Source: CAZOKZ01 sp964580585 | GTDB lineage: Bacteria; Sumerlaeota; Sumerlaeia; SLMS01; JAHLLQ01 | Assembly (NCBI GenBank): GCA_964580585.1 | Contig: CAZOKZ010000014.1 | Location: 7,247 to 71,246, forward strand | Length of the DNA: 64,000 nt | Direction: 5' to 3' | Part shown: piece after piece, positions 18,746 to 27,357 of the stretch | Numbering within the stretch: the first letter of the stretch is position 1 | How the letters are laid out: every line of letters begins with the position of its first letter | Program-made: the position numbers and the translations under genes | The notes under the pieces: model-generated | What the model saw: the letters and a program-made list of their open reading frames with translations, nothing else | The model's database searches: none | What the model was told of the DNA's origin: nothing

Positions 18746-19548
18746 TCGGAAACTCCACTCGCGGGGGAAAGCAGCGCCCGGACGGCAGCCTCTGGGTCTG
18801 GCTGACGCATCAGGCTTTCGCCGACCAGGATCGCATTCGCCCCTGCCGCTGCCACGCGTGCCACGTCGTCGGGGGTGAAGATGCCGCTCTCGGAAACCAG
18901 CACATACTGGCCTTTTAACTTGGCAAACAACCGTTCGGTTACCGCCAGATCGACCTCGAACGTGCGCAGGTTGCGGTTGTTCACGCCCAGAATCCGCGCC
19001 GGGCATCCACCATCGACCACGCGTTTCAGATCGTCTTCATCGTGAATTTCCACCAAAACATCCAGGTCAATGGAATCCGCCGTGCGGTGTAAATCGGCCA
19101 TTTGGTACGGATCGAGCGCCGCCGCGATCAACAAAATCGCGCTCGCGCCTGCCGCGCGAGCCTCGAAAATCTGCGCTTCGTCAATGATGAAGTCTTTACG
19201 CAAAATCGGCAACTTCACGCACTGCCGAATGCGGGGTATAAACGCCAGGTTCCCCTGGAAAAACTCGCGATCCGTCAGTACCGAAAGCGCCGCAGCGCCA
19301 CCCCGTTCGTATTGAATTGCAATCTGAACGGGATCGAAATCCGCACGAATGACTCCTTTGCTCGGCGAGGCTTTTTTGACCTCGGCGATCAAGTGCGGGC
19401 CACCCGGCGTGTGCAACGCGTCGTAAAAGCTCGGCGCCGGGGGAGCGGCCTCGGCCAGTTCACGCAAATGCTCAATCGGCGATGCTTTCAGAAGCGCTTC
19501 GACTTCCGTTTTTTTGTGATCCAGAATTTTGTTCAGGATATCTGACAT
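18742..19548 (-). CDS. trpC: Indole-3-glycerol phosphate synthase TrpC
   Basis: A 268-residue TIM-barrel enzyme that converts CdRP to indole-3-glycerol phosphate in tryptophan synthesis. IAEVKKASPSKGVIR carries the catalytic lysine motif, PILRKDFIIDEAQIFEARAAG the second, and VSESGIF plus AILVGESLMR the phosphate-binding end. ATG 19548 is taken as start; a TTG one codon upstream is possible. It lies 11 bases after trpD, and its stop overlaps the plsY start. It is a stand-alone TrpC without a fused TrpF. No trpE, G, F, A or B is in the window. Confidence 0.95.
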   Translation of the reverse strand: MSDILNKILDHKKTEVEALLKASPIEHLRELAEAAPPAPSFYDALHTPGGPHLIAEVKKASPSKGVIRADFDPVQIAIQYERGGAAALSVLTDREFFQGNLAFIPRIRQCVKLPILRKDFIIDEAQIFEARAAGASAILLIAAALDPYQMADLHRTADSIDLDVLVEIHDEDDLKRVVDGGCPARILGVNNRNLRTFEVDLAVTERLFAKLKGQYVLVSESGIFTPDDVARVAAAGANAILVGESLMRQPDPEAAVRALLSPASGVSE

Positions 19549-19559
19549 CAATCTCTCAC

Positions 19560-20612
19560 TCAGTCATCTTCGCTTGCGTCGGGAACCGGTGCGGCACCCA
19601 CCAGGGCATCGAGCAGCTTGGCTCCTGCACCCGAGCGTTGAACCGCTTTCGCATGGACGTAGCCGCGTTTGATGTCGTCTTCGACACCTGTGACCCACAA
19701 AATTGCGCCCGCGTTCAAATTCACCACATCCGCGTGGGGGCCTTCGCCACCCTCGAGCACTTCGCGCATGATTCGCAAGTTCTCGTCCGGTCCGCCACCC
19801 ACCAAGTCCGCCACCTCAACCGGCTTGATTCCCAGGTCGGTGGGCGACACATGCCACAAGTGCATCCGACCGTCGGAATCCAGATGCATGCCCTCGGTCA
19901 CCTGGGCCAGCGAAATTTCGTCCATTCCGTCGGTTCCGTGCACTACCAACGCCCCGCGCGATCCCATCATGCGCAAGGTCTGGGTCATCGGCTCGACCAA
20001 TTCGCGCGAAGAAACACCGATCAACTGGTGCGTGGGACGGGCCGGATTGGAGAGCGGACCGCACAGGTTGAACAATGTGCGAATCCCTAGCTCTCGGCGT
20101 GCCTCGGCGGCGTGCCGCATCGACTGGTGGTACGTGCGGGCAAAAAGAAAGCAGAACCGGTGCTCGGCCAACTGTTTTGCGGCTTCATCCGGAGTAATCT
20201 CAATGTTATAGCCTGCTCTTTCGAGAACATCGGCGCTGCCGCACTTCGACGAAGCCGACCGGTTGCCGTGCTTTGCTATGCGCACACCTGCCGCCGCAGC
20301 GAGCAAAGCCGCTGTCGTGGAAATATTGAATGTGTTCTGGCCATCGCCCCCGGTTCCGCACGTATCGACAATGGGTTCTCCGTCGCGCGGACGAGGAAAT
20401 TCGAGCGCATGATCCAGCATGACTTCCACAAAGGCTTCCACCTCGTGAGCGGTTTCACCACTCATCCGCAGACCTTGTAAAAAAGCCGCGATTTTCGCCG
20501 TAGATGCCTGACCCTCCAGGATTTCCTTGGCGACGTCCATCAACACTCGGCGGGGAAGCCGACGATGGGGATACTCGGCCAACAGGGCCAACGCGGATGT
20601 AATCATGCTCAT
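19560..20612 (-). CDS. trpD: Anthranilate phosphoribosyltransferase TrpD
   Basis: A 350-residue enzyme that joins anthranilate and PRPP. It carries the PRPP-binding glycine loop CGTGGDGQNTFNIST (85-99), KHGNRSASSKCGSADVLE with the conserved lysine, and RTLFNLCGPLSNPA near the anthranilate channel. Residue spacing and length match the family. It is the first gene of the minus-strand run trpD-trpC-plsY and is divergent from the Crp/Fnr-type regulator across 292 bases. ATG 20612 is used; an ATG two codons in is an alternative. No leader peptide or trp attenuator is evident upstream. Confidence 0.95.
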   Translation of the reverse strand: MSMITSALALLAEYPHRRLPRRVLMDVAKEILEGQASTAKIAAFLQGLRMSGETAHEVEAFVEVMLDHALEFPRPRDGEPIVDTCGTGGDGQNTFNISTTAALLAAAAGVRIAKHGNRSASSKCGSADVLERAGYNIEITPDEAAKQLAEHRFCFLFARTYHQSMRHAAEARRELGIRTLFNLCGPLSNPARPTHQLIGVSSRELVEPMTQTLRMMGSRGALVVHGTDGMDEISLAQVTEGMHLDSDGRMHLWHVSPTDLGIKPVEVADLVGGGPDENLRIMREVLEGGEGPHADVVNLNAGAILWVTGVEDDIKRGYVHAKAVQRSGAGAKLLDALVGAAPVPDASEDD

Positions 20613-20904
20613 GAGGCGCGTCCTTATTTGCGATATATCAATGGTCTATCCTGATGCGAAACGACTGGACCTTTCCATAATCCCTATCGGGTCACAACGA
20701 AGAAATCGCTTCTTCGACCCAGATGGTCTCAATTGACAGATTTGGTAAATAATTCACAGAGTGGCCCTCCTCTTTGTGCCAGATTTCCCCCAACAAGCGC
20801 GCACGGAATGCCTTCGGCGAGTCATTTTTATCAATTTGTAACTCAGCGGACAGCAGCCAACGCACGATTTTGTTAGTTAACTCTTGTTATAAGGGGAAAA
20901 TGCG
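20613..20904. other. Divergent intergenic region (trpD / Crp-Fnr regulator)
   Basis: It should hold promoters for both flanking genes. TTGACA occurs at 20733-20738 on the plus strand, but no good -10 box sits at 16-18 bases. No Crp- or FNR-type palindrome (TGTGA-N6-TCACA or TTGAT-N4-ATCAA) was found by eye. Nothing else supportable. Confidence 0.35.
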
Positions 20905-21711
20905 ATGGAATGTATTAGCCAACCGATTGAAACCGAGATTCCGAGAACAATGGCGATTACCGCTCGTATCGAAGAGGCGTTCTCCATGCCACTGAAACCG
21001 CACGACAAGGTCTGGTATTTGAGCCGTTGCGGTGTGTTCAATCAATTGCCGCCCGAGGAAATCTCGCGCCTGAGCAAAAACGACATGTTTTTGCTCAAAC
21101 GAGGCGAATCCTTATCCTGGCGCGACAAAGCGGACAGTATGATCTATGTCGTCAAGTCGGGTACGGTGAAAATCGTCACGAATCAGGAAAATTCCCCCAA
21201 AGAAACCATTCTGGCGATTTTGGGGCACGGGGAACTCTTTGGCCAAATGCCTTTGCTTGAATCCGACCAGCGCGAGTGTCGCGCTGTTGCCATGGAAGAT
21301 ACCACCATTTGCGAATTTTTTGCCGCCGACATCGAAGAAATGATGTCCCTACATCCAGAATTAGCCACGCGCATTACCAAAATGATCGGGGCGCGGTTGC
21401 GCCGGATCGAAACACGGATGTCGCACCTGTTGTTCAAAGATGCAAAACAACGAGTCGCTTTTATTTTACTCGATTTGCTCGAAAACTGGGGCAAGCCCCA
21501 CACGAATGGTGGCGCCTTGCTGGATCTGCGTGTCACGCACCAGGACATTGCCAATCTGTCGGGTCTGACGCGCGAAACAGTATCCGTTACGTTGGCGGAA
21601 TTTGATCTCGACGAATTGATTCGCACCAAAGGACGCAAAATCATCGTCATCGATTCCGATCGCTTGAACGATGTGATGTGTGGAAAAGCGTTGGTGGGTT
21701 CGACGGATTAA
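20905..21711 (+). CDS. Crp/Fnr-family transcriptional regulator
   Basis: A 268-residue protein; ATG 20905 follows AAGGGGA (20891-20897). An unusual leader of about 30 residues precedes a cyclic-nucleotide-binding beta-roll (about 40-155), with GELFGQMPLLESDQRECRAVA at the effector phosphate-binding cassette position. A dimerisation helix (about 150-180) and a Crp-type winged helix follow, with VTHQDIANLSGLTRETVSVT as the recognition helix-turn-helix. The canonical cAMP-contact Arg-Ser pair is not seen in the cassette, and there is no FNR-type cysteine cluster, so the signal is unknown. It is transcribed alone, divergent from trpD. Confidence 0.88.
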   Translation: MECISQPIETEIPRTMAITARIEEAFSMPLKPHDKVWYLSRCGVFNQLPPEEISRLSKNDMFLLKRGESLSWRDKADSMIYVVKSGTVKIVTNQENSPKETILAILGHGELFGQMPLLESDQRECRAVAMEDTTICEFFAADIEEMMSLHPELATRITKMIGARLRRIETRMSHLLFKDAKQRVAFILLDLLENWGKPHTNGGALLDLRVTHQDIANLSGLTRETVSVTLAEFDLDELIRTKGRKIIVIDSDRLNDVMCGKALVGSTD

Positions 21712-21731
21712 ATTCATAAGATAGCCCAAGG

Positions 21732-22045
21732 ACGCATCTTGAGTTTGTACCCAAAAGGAAGAAAAAAAAAGCAAACCGCAAAGGCACCCGCCTGCGCCAA
21801 GGCTATGGCGGACAAGCTGGGAGACACAGAGAAAACACGAAGAGCCTTTTTGCCAGCCACCAATTTTCTCCCGCTTCAATGGCGAACGAGCGAAAAAATC
21901 CATCAAAAAAACTGTGTTTTCAACTTTTCAGGAAGCTTTAGTTGAAAATAAGTGAATACATTTTTTTCTTTGTGTTGCTTTGTGACCTTCGTGGCTTTGT
22001 GGTGAATCTTTTAATCTTTGGCAACAAAGTTGAGACACGCCCGTT
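21732..22045 (+). repeat. MITE-like interspersed element, copy 1 (314 bp)
   Basis: Starts with ACGCATCTTGAGTTTGT and ends with AACAAAGTTGAGACACGCCCG, a pair of imperfect terminal inverted repeats. It is flanked by the 8-bp direct repeat GCCCAAGG (21724-21731 and 22046-22053), as expected of a target-site duplication. Both ends match copy 2 at 47391-47519 in the opposite orientation; this copy has about 185 extra internal bases. It encodes no credible protein. Termini near GGC with 8-bp duplications would fit the ISL3 family, but no transposase is present to confirm that. Confidence 0.7.
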
Positions 22046-22178
22046 GCCCAAGGGAACGAAAATAAGTAACCTTACATCTTATCAAGAGTTACGATTTTCG
22101 TTACCGTCTCTATCAACATGGGGACGGGTATTTTTAGTTCAGACGCTCAGGAACGATACACAGGCTTCAAACATTTAA

Positions 22179-22240
22179 TAGAGCATTTTGTCAAAGGATG
22201 GTTCCGATCATGCAACACCATTATTTAGCAGAATGCTCTA
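22179..22240. repeat. Inverted repeat at the 3' end of the aminotransferase gene
   Basis: TAGAGCATT (22179-22187) and AATGCTCTA (22232-22240) are perfect 9-bp inverted repeats with a 44-bp gap. The right arm overlaps the aminotransferase stop codon. It could be a weak terminator for that minus-strand gene or the ends of a tiny mobile repeat. Confidence 0.4.
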
Positions 22241-23443
22241 AGAGTGAATGACACGCGCGATGGTTTCGATCGGCCAGGGCGGCGTTGCGTGGCACGTCAT
22301 GACGAGGTGATTCGGGAGTTCGTAATAGTCGCCGGGGTGCAGCAAAATGCCGTGATCGTTCAAAAGGCGAAGGGATAAAGGATGAAGGATGGATGCAGCA
22401 GAATCGGGTGAGGCGGTTGAGGATTCGCCCACGGGGACGGTGAGATAAGGTCCCGCGTCCGGCTGGGGGACGGAGACGCTGAATTGATTCCAGGCGTTAC
22501 GGATCGCGCTCATGCGTTCGGTCAGCAGTGCGGAAAATCGAGCGGTCTGCGCGCGGCCTGCTTCAAAAATCGCGGGTATGGCGGCTTGCACGATTTCGTT
22601 CACGGGCAGGAACGTGTCGGACATGTATTCAAGCGCGTTGAGCAACGGGCGCGCGCGTTCCGTATTGCCTTCGACCGCAATCCAGGCGGCTTTAATTCCG
22701 GGAAGCGAAAACATTTTCGAAAAACCGTTGAGTGTTAAACACAGCGGTGCGTCAAACGCGGAGGGACGGAGCACGTCGTTTACCGTATGACGAAATTCGC
22801 GGAAAACTTCATCGAACACGATGGCTAAATTATGGCGGCGAGCAATGTCTGCAATGGCAGCAAGTTGTTCGTTGGTAGCGACCATGCCGGTCGGGTTGTG
22901 CGGCGATACGATTGCCAGAATTCGCGTGCGCGGAGTGATCTGGAATTCGATCTCGGCGGGATCAATGGACCAGTTTCCGTGTTCACTTCGCAGGTGATAG
23001 CGGCGAACATCGAGCCCGGCCAATTCGGCTAGATCCGCAAAAAGAGGATAGGTGGGCGAGGGACAGAGAACCTCGTCACCGGAATTCGCGAGCAAGCGGA
23101 ACGCGTACCAGTAAGCGAGGCTGGTGCCGGGGGTGAGGATAACGTTTTCGGGCGAAAGGCCGTTGCCATGGTAGGCGGCGACCGATTCGCGGGCGTCGAG
23201 CCGACCACGCGCGTCGGGGGCGTAGAGGCGGGCTTTCGGGAGCGCGGCGGCGAGGATATCGGCGAGCGAGTCGGGCGGGAATTCAAAGCCGTGTTCCTGG
23301 GGGTTAGCACCGATGAGATCGATCAAGCGTCCATGGCGGGCGCGAGCATCGGCGATGGCGCGCGCCAGATCGGACGGTTCTCCGCCACCCCAGCGATCAA
23401 GCAGGGCGAGGGAAGGAAGTGGGCGTGGGCGGGGAAAGTTCAT
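22238..23443 (-). CDS. Class I/II pyridoxal-phosphate aminotransferase
   Basis: About 401 residues from ATG 23443 (MNFPRPRPLPSLALLDRWGG); an upstream ATG at 23488 adds 15 residues and has no better ribosome site. The fold-type I signature is clear: ILTPGTSLAYWYAFRLL for the phosphate loop, SPHNPTGMVATNEQL with the PLP-ring Asn, IVFDEVFREF with the pyridine-N Asp, and NGFSKMFSLPGIKAAWI with the Schiff-base Lys. The specific amino acid is unknown. A surface loop near the C-terminus (VGESSTASPDSAASILHP) is longer than usual and is coded by repeat-like DNA, including one exact GGGGACGGAG at 22466. Confidence 0.85.
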   Translation of the reverse strand: MNFPRPRPLPSLALLDRWGGGEPSDLARAIADARARHGRLIDLIGANPQEHGFEFPPDSLADILAAALPKARLYAPDARGRLDARESVAAYHGNGLSPENVILTPGTSLAYWYAFRLLANSGDEVLCPSPTYPLFADLAELAGLDVRRYHLRSEHGNWSIDPAEIEFQITPRTRILAIVSPHNPTGMVATNEQLAAIADIARRHNLAIVFDEVFREFRHTVNDVLRPSAFDAPLCLTLNGFSKMFSLPGIKAAWIAVEGNTERARPLLNALEYMSDTFLPVNEIVQAAIPAIFEAGRAQTARFSALLTERMSAIRNAWNQFSVSVPQPDAGPYLTVPVGESSTASPDSAASILHPLSLRLLNDHGILLHPGDYYELPNHLVMTCHATPPWPIETIARVIHS

Positions 23444-23536
23444 ACGAATAGTCTTGGTTGAAATTCCTGCAATTGGTGGCTTCGTCATTCATCGAGACAA
23501 GTCGTGTGTCGAGAGAGAAACGTGTGGTTTTAGTTT

Positions 23537-23637
23537 TCGCCGTGCGCGAGCCCGAGGCCGTGCCCTCTTTTGTCACGCCGGTTGCTCCTGGCGGAGGCAA
23601 CCGGACGCGCCAAAAGCTGCGCCCTCACGCACGGCGA
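23537..23637. repeat. Nested palindromic (BIME/REP-like) element
   Basis: Outer arms TCGCCGTGCGCGAG (23537-23550) and CTCACGCACGGCGA (23624-23637) pair with one G-T. Inside, CCGGTTGC (23578-23585) pairs perfectly with GCAACCGG (23597-23604) around an 11-base loop. The element fills the gap between the aminotransferase and RDD genes and contains no gene. Confidence 0.65.
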
Positions 23638-23697
23638 CATGATATAATGTCTTCTGAGTTGGGAAGGGGAATTTGCCCGGGGCAATATCATTAACTA

Positions 23698-24678
23698 TTA
23701 CTCGGTTTGCAATAATTCTTCCCAACCCTGTCTTGTGTAACGTTCTCCATACGTCATGAACATCTTGCTGATTCCAAGGTCGTACCCATAGCAAAACGCT
23801 ATGGACAATCCGTCATCCGAATCGAGAAACGGATAATTGTCTAGCACGAATCGAGCGATATTGCGAACTTCTTCGGGGGAATGAATGGGTTTATTGATTT
23901 GAATTTGCACGTCCAAAATCCGTTTGGGGGCATTTTTATAAAGTCTTTTGCCGATGGAATTGGTGTCGGTTATCGACCCGCCACGAACATAGGGGTACTG
24001 AGAGATTCTTTGGCAAATGGAATGCATTGCAAAGGCACGACCCGCCCCACGACGATTTTCTACAAAATGGTAAAGCAAAACATTTAACGAAATGAAACAA
24101 ACGATTATTACTCCGATTATCTTATAATGACGCTTACTTGTGGCACCCATTCGGATAGGAGCGTTAAACTTTGAGTCCAAAACATATGTATTGAAAATCT
24201 TATCATGCAAGCCCTGGTGTGCATTGCGGTCAAAAATGATCAAATAGAGTGTTATTAACAATATTATCTCCAGCCCAAATTTGAATATAATGACGGGGAA
24301 GGGGAATGAAATCACCCATTTGGGAGAAAAGCAGTATAAAAAATAGGGCGCAAAAAGAATGGAATAACGACCAATCGATTTGGGAATGGATAAGTAGTTC
24401 TCAGTTTCATCGATCACTTCTTGATTGAGCAATCGCTTACCCAGCGTTTTCCCTCCCCCCAATCGACTTCCCAGCAAACCAAAATAACCGGTCACAATGA
24501 TAAATCCAAGGAAAACGCCCATGTTGCCCAAAGATGCGTAAACAGGAAATAGAATCCACGCTGATAGCCGAATGAGAATTTTTAGTAATATAATATCGAT
24601 CGCGAATGCGGATATTCGTCTGATGGTACTTGGGTACCGTCGATGCGTGTATTCGCTAGCCGAGTTTTCAGTGTCCAT
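23698..24678 (-). CDS. RDD-family membrane protein
   Basis: About 326 residues from ATG 24678; a TTG at 24708 would add ten. The N-terminal half is an RDD domain: RRISAFAIDIILLKILIRL with the Arg/Asp pattern at the first helix, GGGKTLGKRLLNQEVIDE in the loop, and a later helix ending IIFDRNAHQGLHDKIFNTYVLD. Three or four membrane segments are followed by another hydrophobic helix (about 185-205) and a soluble C-terminal part of about 120 residues without a recognised domain. RDD proteins are small inner-membrane proteins of mostly unknown role, some acting as ion antiporters. The gene is more AT-rich than both neighbours, a possible sign of different origin. Confidence 0.7.
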   Translation of the reverse strand: MDTENSASEYTHRRYPSTIRRISAFAIDIILLKILIRLSAWILFPVYASLGNMGVFLGFIIVTGYFGLLGSRLGGGKTLGKRLLNQEVIDETENYLSIPKSIGRYSILFAPYFLYCFSPKWVISFPFPVIIFKFGLEIILLITLYLIIFDRNAHQGLHDKIFNTYVLDSKFNAPIRMGATSKRHYKIIGVIIVCFISLNVLLYHFVENRRGAGRAFAMHSICQRISQYPYVRGGSITDTNSIGKRLYKNAPKRILDVQIQINKPIHSPEEVRNIARFVLDNYPFLDSDDGLSIAFCYGYDLGISKMFMTYGERYTRQGWEELLQTE

Positions 24679-24777
24679 TCGCTTTTTATCTTTCCCGAAA
24701 TGACTCAAGCAATTTGCTCAGCAATTTTGTTGTGTGTCGAGCCCGAATTAATATCCCGATTTGTTGGAATTTGTTAT

Positions 24778-25995
24778 CTACTTTCTCCGTCCCCGCACGC
24801 CGGAATTGCGGCGAATCGTTTCGCGGGTGGCTTCGGGAACTTCCAAGGCGGTGAGGGATTCGATGTGCTCGAATCCAAGATCGGCAAACCAGTGTTCGAG
24901 TTTCTCGACGGCGACGCGCTCGGCGTAAAGCGGCGTCAGGCGGTCGCGGGCGGCATGCAGCGCTCGTGAATAATCGTAAGCATGGCGAGGCGACCCGGCG
25001 AGGCGTTGAAATTTGTTGATCGCGATGTATCCAAGCGCGGCGGGGGCGAGAATGGCGTTCGTCAGCGGCGCGGGCAGACGTGCCAGGATCGGCCGCACGC
25101 AAATTTCCACACCGTAAGCCACGCGGCGCGCAAGGCTTTCGGTTATCGATCCGGTTCCATAAACCCAAACGTAGAGCAGCCCGCCAGGGGCGACGCGCGG
25201 GGCGATAGCCTCGATGGCGCGATGCGTCGAGAACGTGTGGTGCAGAACGCCGTGGCTGTAAACGACGTCGAACGCGCGTTCGGAGAAGGGGAGTTTCCAG
25301 AGTGAGGCCTGGACAAAATGAAGAAACGGATTGTCGGCAAAATGCCCGGCGGCGCGTAGGGCGGCGAGGCTGAGATCGACTCCGACGGCGTCGCCTTCGA
25401 GACGATCTTGGGCGAATGACGTGACTAGTCCCAACCCGCAGCCGATCTCCAGAAACCGTGCTGGCAGCGGCGGCAGGTTCCTGCCGATTTCGGCGTAAAA
25501 CAACGCGCGGCGGTCTTCGTAGGACCACGTCCACAGTACACCGTCATAGGAATAATCGAGCCATTCGTGGGAAAACGAGCGTTGGACGAAGAACTCGCCC
25601 GGGGCGGGTTCATCGGCGGGCAGGCGATATTCCGGGCCAAGCGCCTCAACCTCCCCCGAATGTCGGGCGCGGAATTCGTTGTGCAGCGGCGTTGCGTAGG
25701 GGAGCATCACAGGCAAGTGGCGGGAAATTGGGTACCAGAGTTTGCAGGCGGGGCAGACGAGCAGGCCGTCCTCGATGCGAGATTCGAGGTCTGTCGGCGC
25801 GATTCCGAGTTTTTCTCCCTGGGCACGGTGTTCGGGAGAAAGCGTTGCCGTATGGGAAACGATTTCCACCAAGTCCAATGGGCCAAGGCATTGAACGCAG
25901 GCGAGTTGAGATGCAAAGCGCTTCCACATAACAAGGAACCGGGCAAGGCGTTGGAAAATCCAGGTCGAGTATGAGGCAAGGCAGGGAAGCGGCAA
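24778..25995 (-). CDS. SAM-dependent methyltransferase with Trm112-like N-terminal zinc ribbon
   Basis: About 405 residues; an internal ATG at 25929 giving MWKRFASQLACVQCLGPLDL may be the true start, since the zinc ribbon begins there. The N-terminal part has CVQC and later CPACKLWYPI, the Trm112/YbaR pattern. The class I methyltransferase core follows with FLEIGCGLGLVTS (SAM glycine loop), GVDLSLAALRAA and the motif-IV segment DVVYSHGVLHHT. Fusions of this type are often found near glycan or lipid genes, but the substrate is unknown. The C-terminus ends in GVRGRRK, partly coded by a minus-strand GGGGACGGAG motif (24785-24794). Confidence 0.78.
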   Translation of the reverse strand: MPLPCLASYSTWIFQRLARFLVMWKRFASQLACVQCLGPLDLVEIVSHTATLSPEHRAQGEKLGIAPTDLESRIEDGLLVCPACKLWYPISRHLPVMLPYATPLHNEFRARHSGEVEALGPEYRLPADEPAPGEFFVQRSFSHEWLDYSYDGVLWTWSYEDRRALFYAEIGRNLPPLPARFLEIGCGLGLVTSFAQDRLEGDAVGVDLSLAALRAAGHFADNPFLHFVQASLWKLPFSERAFDVVYSHGVLHHTFSTHRAIEAIAPRVAPGGLLYVWVYGTGSITESLARRVAYGVEICVRPILARLPAPLTNAILAPAALGYIAINKFQRLAGSPRHAYDYSRALHAARDRLTPLYAERVAVEKLEHWFADLGFEHIESLTALEVPEATRETIRRNSGVRGRRK

Positions 25996-26237
25996 GTAGA
26001 ATGAAGCGGGTGAGTCGCTGAGTTTCTTTCACTTCCGCTGTTATATGGCTGCTCGCCAAGGCGAGCGAAGTTTTTGTCGGGTGTGGGCGACTTGGTGGTT
26101 CAAATTCATTTTTTTGTTGTCGTCGGACCGATTTCACCGATTCCTGGAAATCCTGAAGGTCGGGGTGGCTCATCGGTTGACATCGGTCGGGCGAGGGGTC
26201 TTAAATTCGTGGCCATTTTTCTCGATTGGGAGCACTC

Positions 26238-27344
26238 ATGGGTTCCAGTTTCGGCCAGTTGTTTCGCATCAGTACGTTTGGCGAAAGCCACGGAGGCGCG
26301 GTGGGCGTCGTGATCGACGGTTGCCCGGCGGGGTTGGAGATTTCCGTGGAGGAAATCCAGGCGGAACTCGACCGCAGGCGGCCAGGTCAGTCGAATATCG
26401 TGACCGCGCGAGCGGAATTGGATCGAGCCGACATTCTGTCCGGCATGTTTCAGGGTAAAACTACGGGCACGCCGATCATGATCATGGTGCGCAACAAGGA
26501 CGCGCGCAGTAGCGATTACGAATCGTTCAAAGACCTTTATCGGCCTTCGCACGCGGATTTTACGTACGACTCGAAGTACGGCATGCGCAATTGGGCGGGC
26601 GGGGGACGGTCCTCGGCGCGTGAAACCATTGGACGTGTGGCTGCCGGAGCCGTGGCTCGCAAAATTTTGAACCAATTGGCGGGCGTGGAGATTGTTTCCT
26701 GGGTGTCGCGTGTGGCGGATATCGAAGTCGAAGGAGTCGATGGCGAAACGGTGACGCAGGCCGATGTGGACCAGAATATCGTTCGTTGTCCCGACGCGGC
26801 GGTGGCGGAAAAAATGATCGAACTGATCAAAGCCGTGAAATCAAAAGGCGACTCCATCGGTGGCACGGTCGATTGTGTGGCGCGCCGTGTGCCAACGGGT
26901 TTGGGCGAACCTGTGTTCGATAAACTCGAAGCCGATCTGGCCAAGGCAATGCTCTCGTTGCCCGCGAGCAAGGCGTTCGAGGTGGGGTCGGGCATGGCGG
27001 GTACGTATATGAAGGGCAGCGAGCACAACGACGAGTTCATCAGTAAAGATTCGCGCATCGGTACGGCGACGAATCGAAGCGGTGGTATTCAGGGTGGGAT
27101 CAGCAATGGCGAAACGATTTTCTTTCGTGTGGGATTCAAGCCCGTCGCCACGATTTTAATGCCGCAAATGACTGTGGATAAAAATGGCGAGCGCCATGAA
27201 CTGATGCCGCGCGGGCGTCACGATCCGTGTGTGTTGCCGCGTGCCGTTCCCATCGTGGAAGCCATGACAGCGTTGGTATTGTGCGACCACTATTTGCGCC
27301 AGCGTGCCACGGCTGGGCTGTTTATTCCAGCGGCTTTGGGATGA
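26238..27344 (+). CDS. aroC: Chorismate synthase AroC
   Basis: A 368-residue enzyme of the shikimate pathway that makes chorismate from EPSP with reduced FMN. ATG 26238 is chosen, with GGGAG at 26228-26232. Signature segments are GESHGGAVGVVIDGCPAGL, MRNWAGGGRSSARETIGRVAAG and the C-terminal RHDPCVLPRAVPIVEAM, all intact. It opens the plus-strand run with the double glycosyltransferase 13 bases downstream. The pathway product supplies tryptophan synthesis, two steps of which are encoded by trpD and trpC in this window. Confidence 0.96.
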   Translation: MGSSFGQLFRISTFGESHGGAVGVVIDGCPAGLEISVEEIQAELDRRRPGQSNIVTARAELDRADILSGMFQGKTTGTPIMIMVRNKDARSSDYESFKDLYRPSHADFTYDSKYGMRNWAGGGRSSARETIGRVAAGAVARKILNQLAGVEIVSWVSRVADIEVEGVDGETVTQADVDQNIVRCPDAAVAEKMIELIKAVKSKGDSIGGTVDCVARRVPTGLGEPVFDKLEADLAKAMLSLPASKAFEVGSGMAGTYMKGSEHNDEFISKDSRIGTATNRSGGIQGGISNGETIFFRVGFKPVATILMPQMTVDKNGERHELMPRGRHDPCVLPRAVPIVEAMTALVLCDHYLRQRATAGLFIPAALG

Positions 27345-27357
27345 TGGGGACGGAGTC

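Noticed and set aside
20733..20760. TTGACA as a promoter for the Crp/Fnr-type gene
   Set aside because: No acceptable -10 box lies at 16-18 bases and the site is about 170 bases from the start codon.
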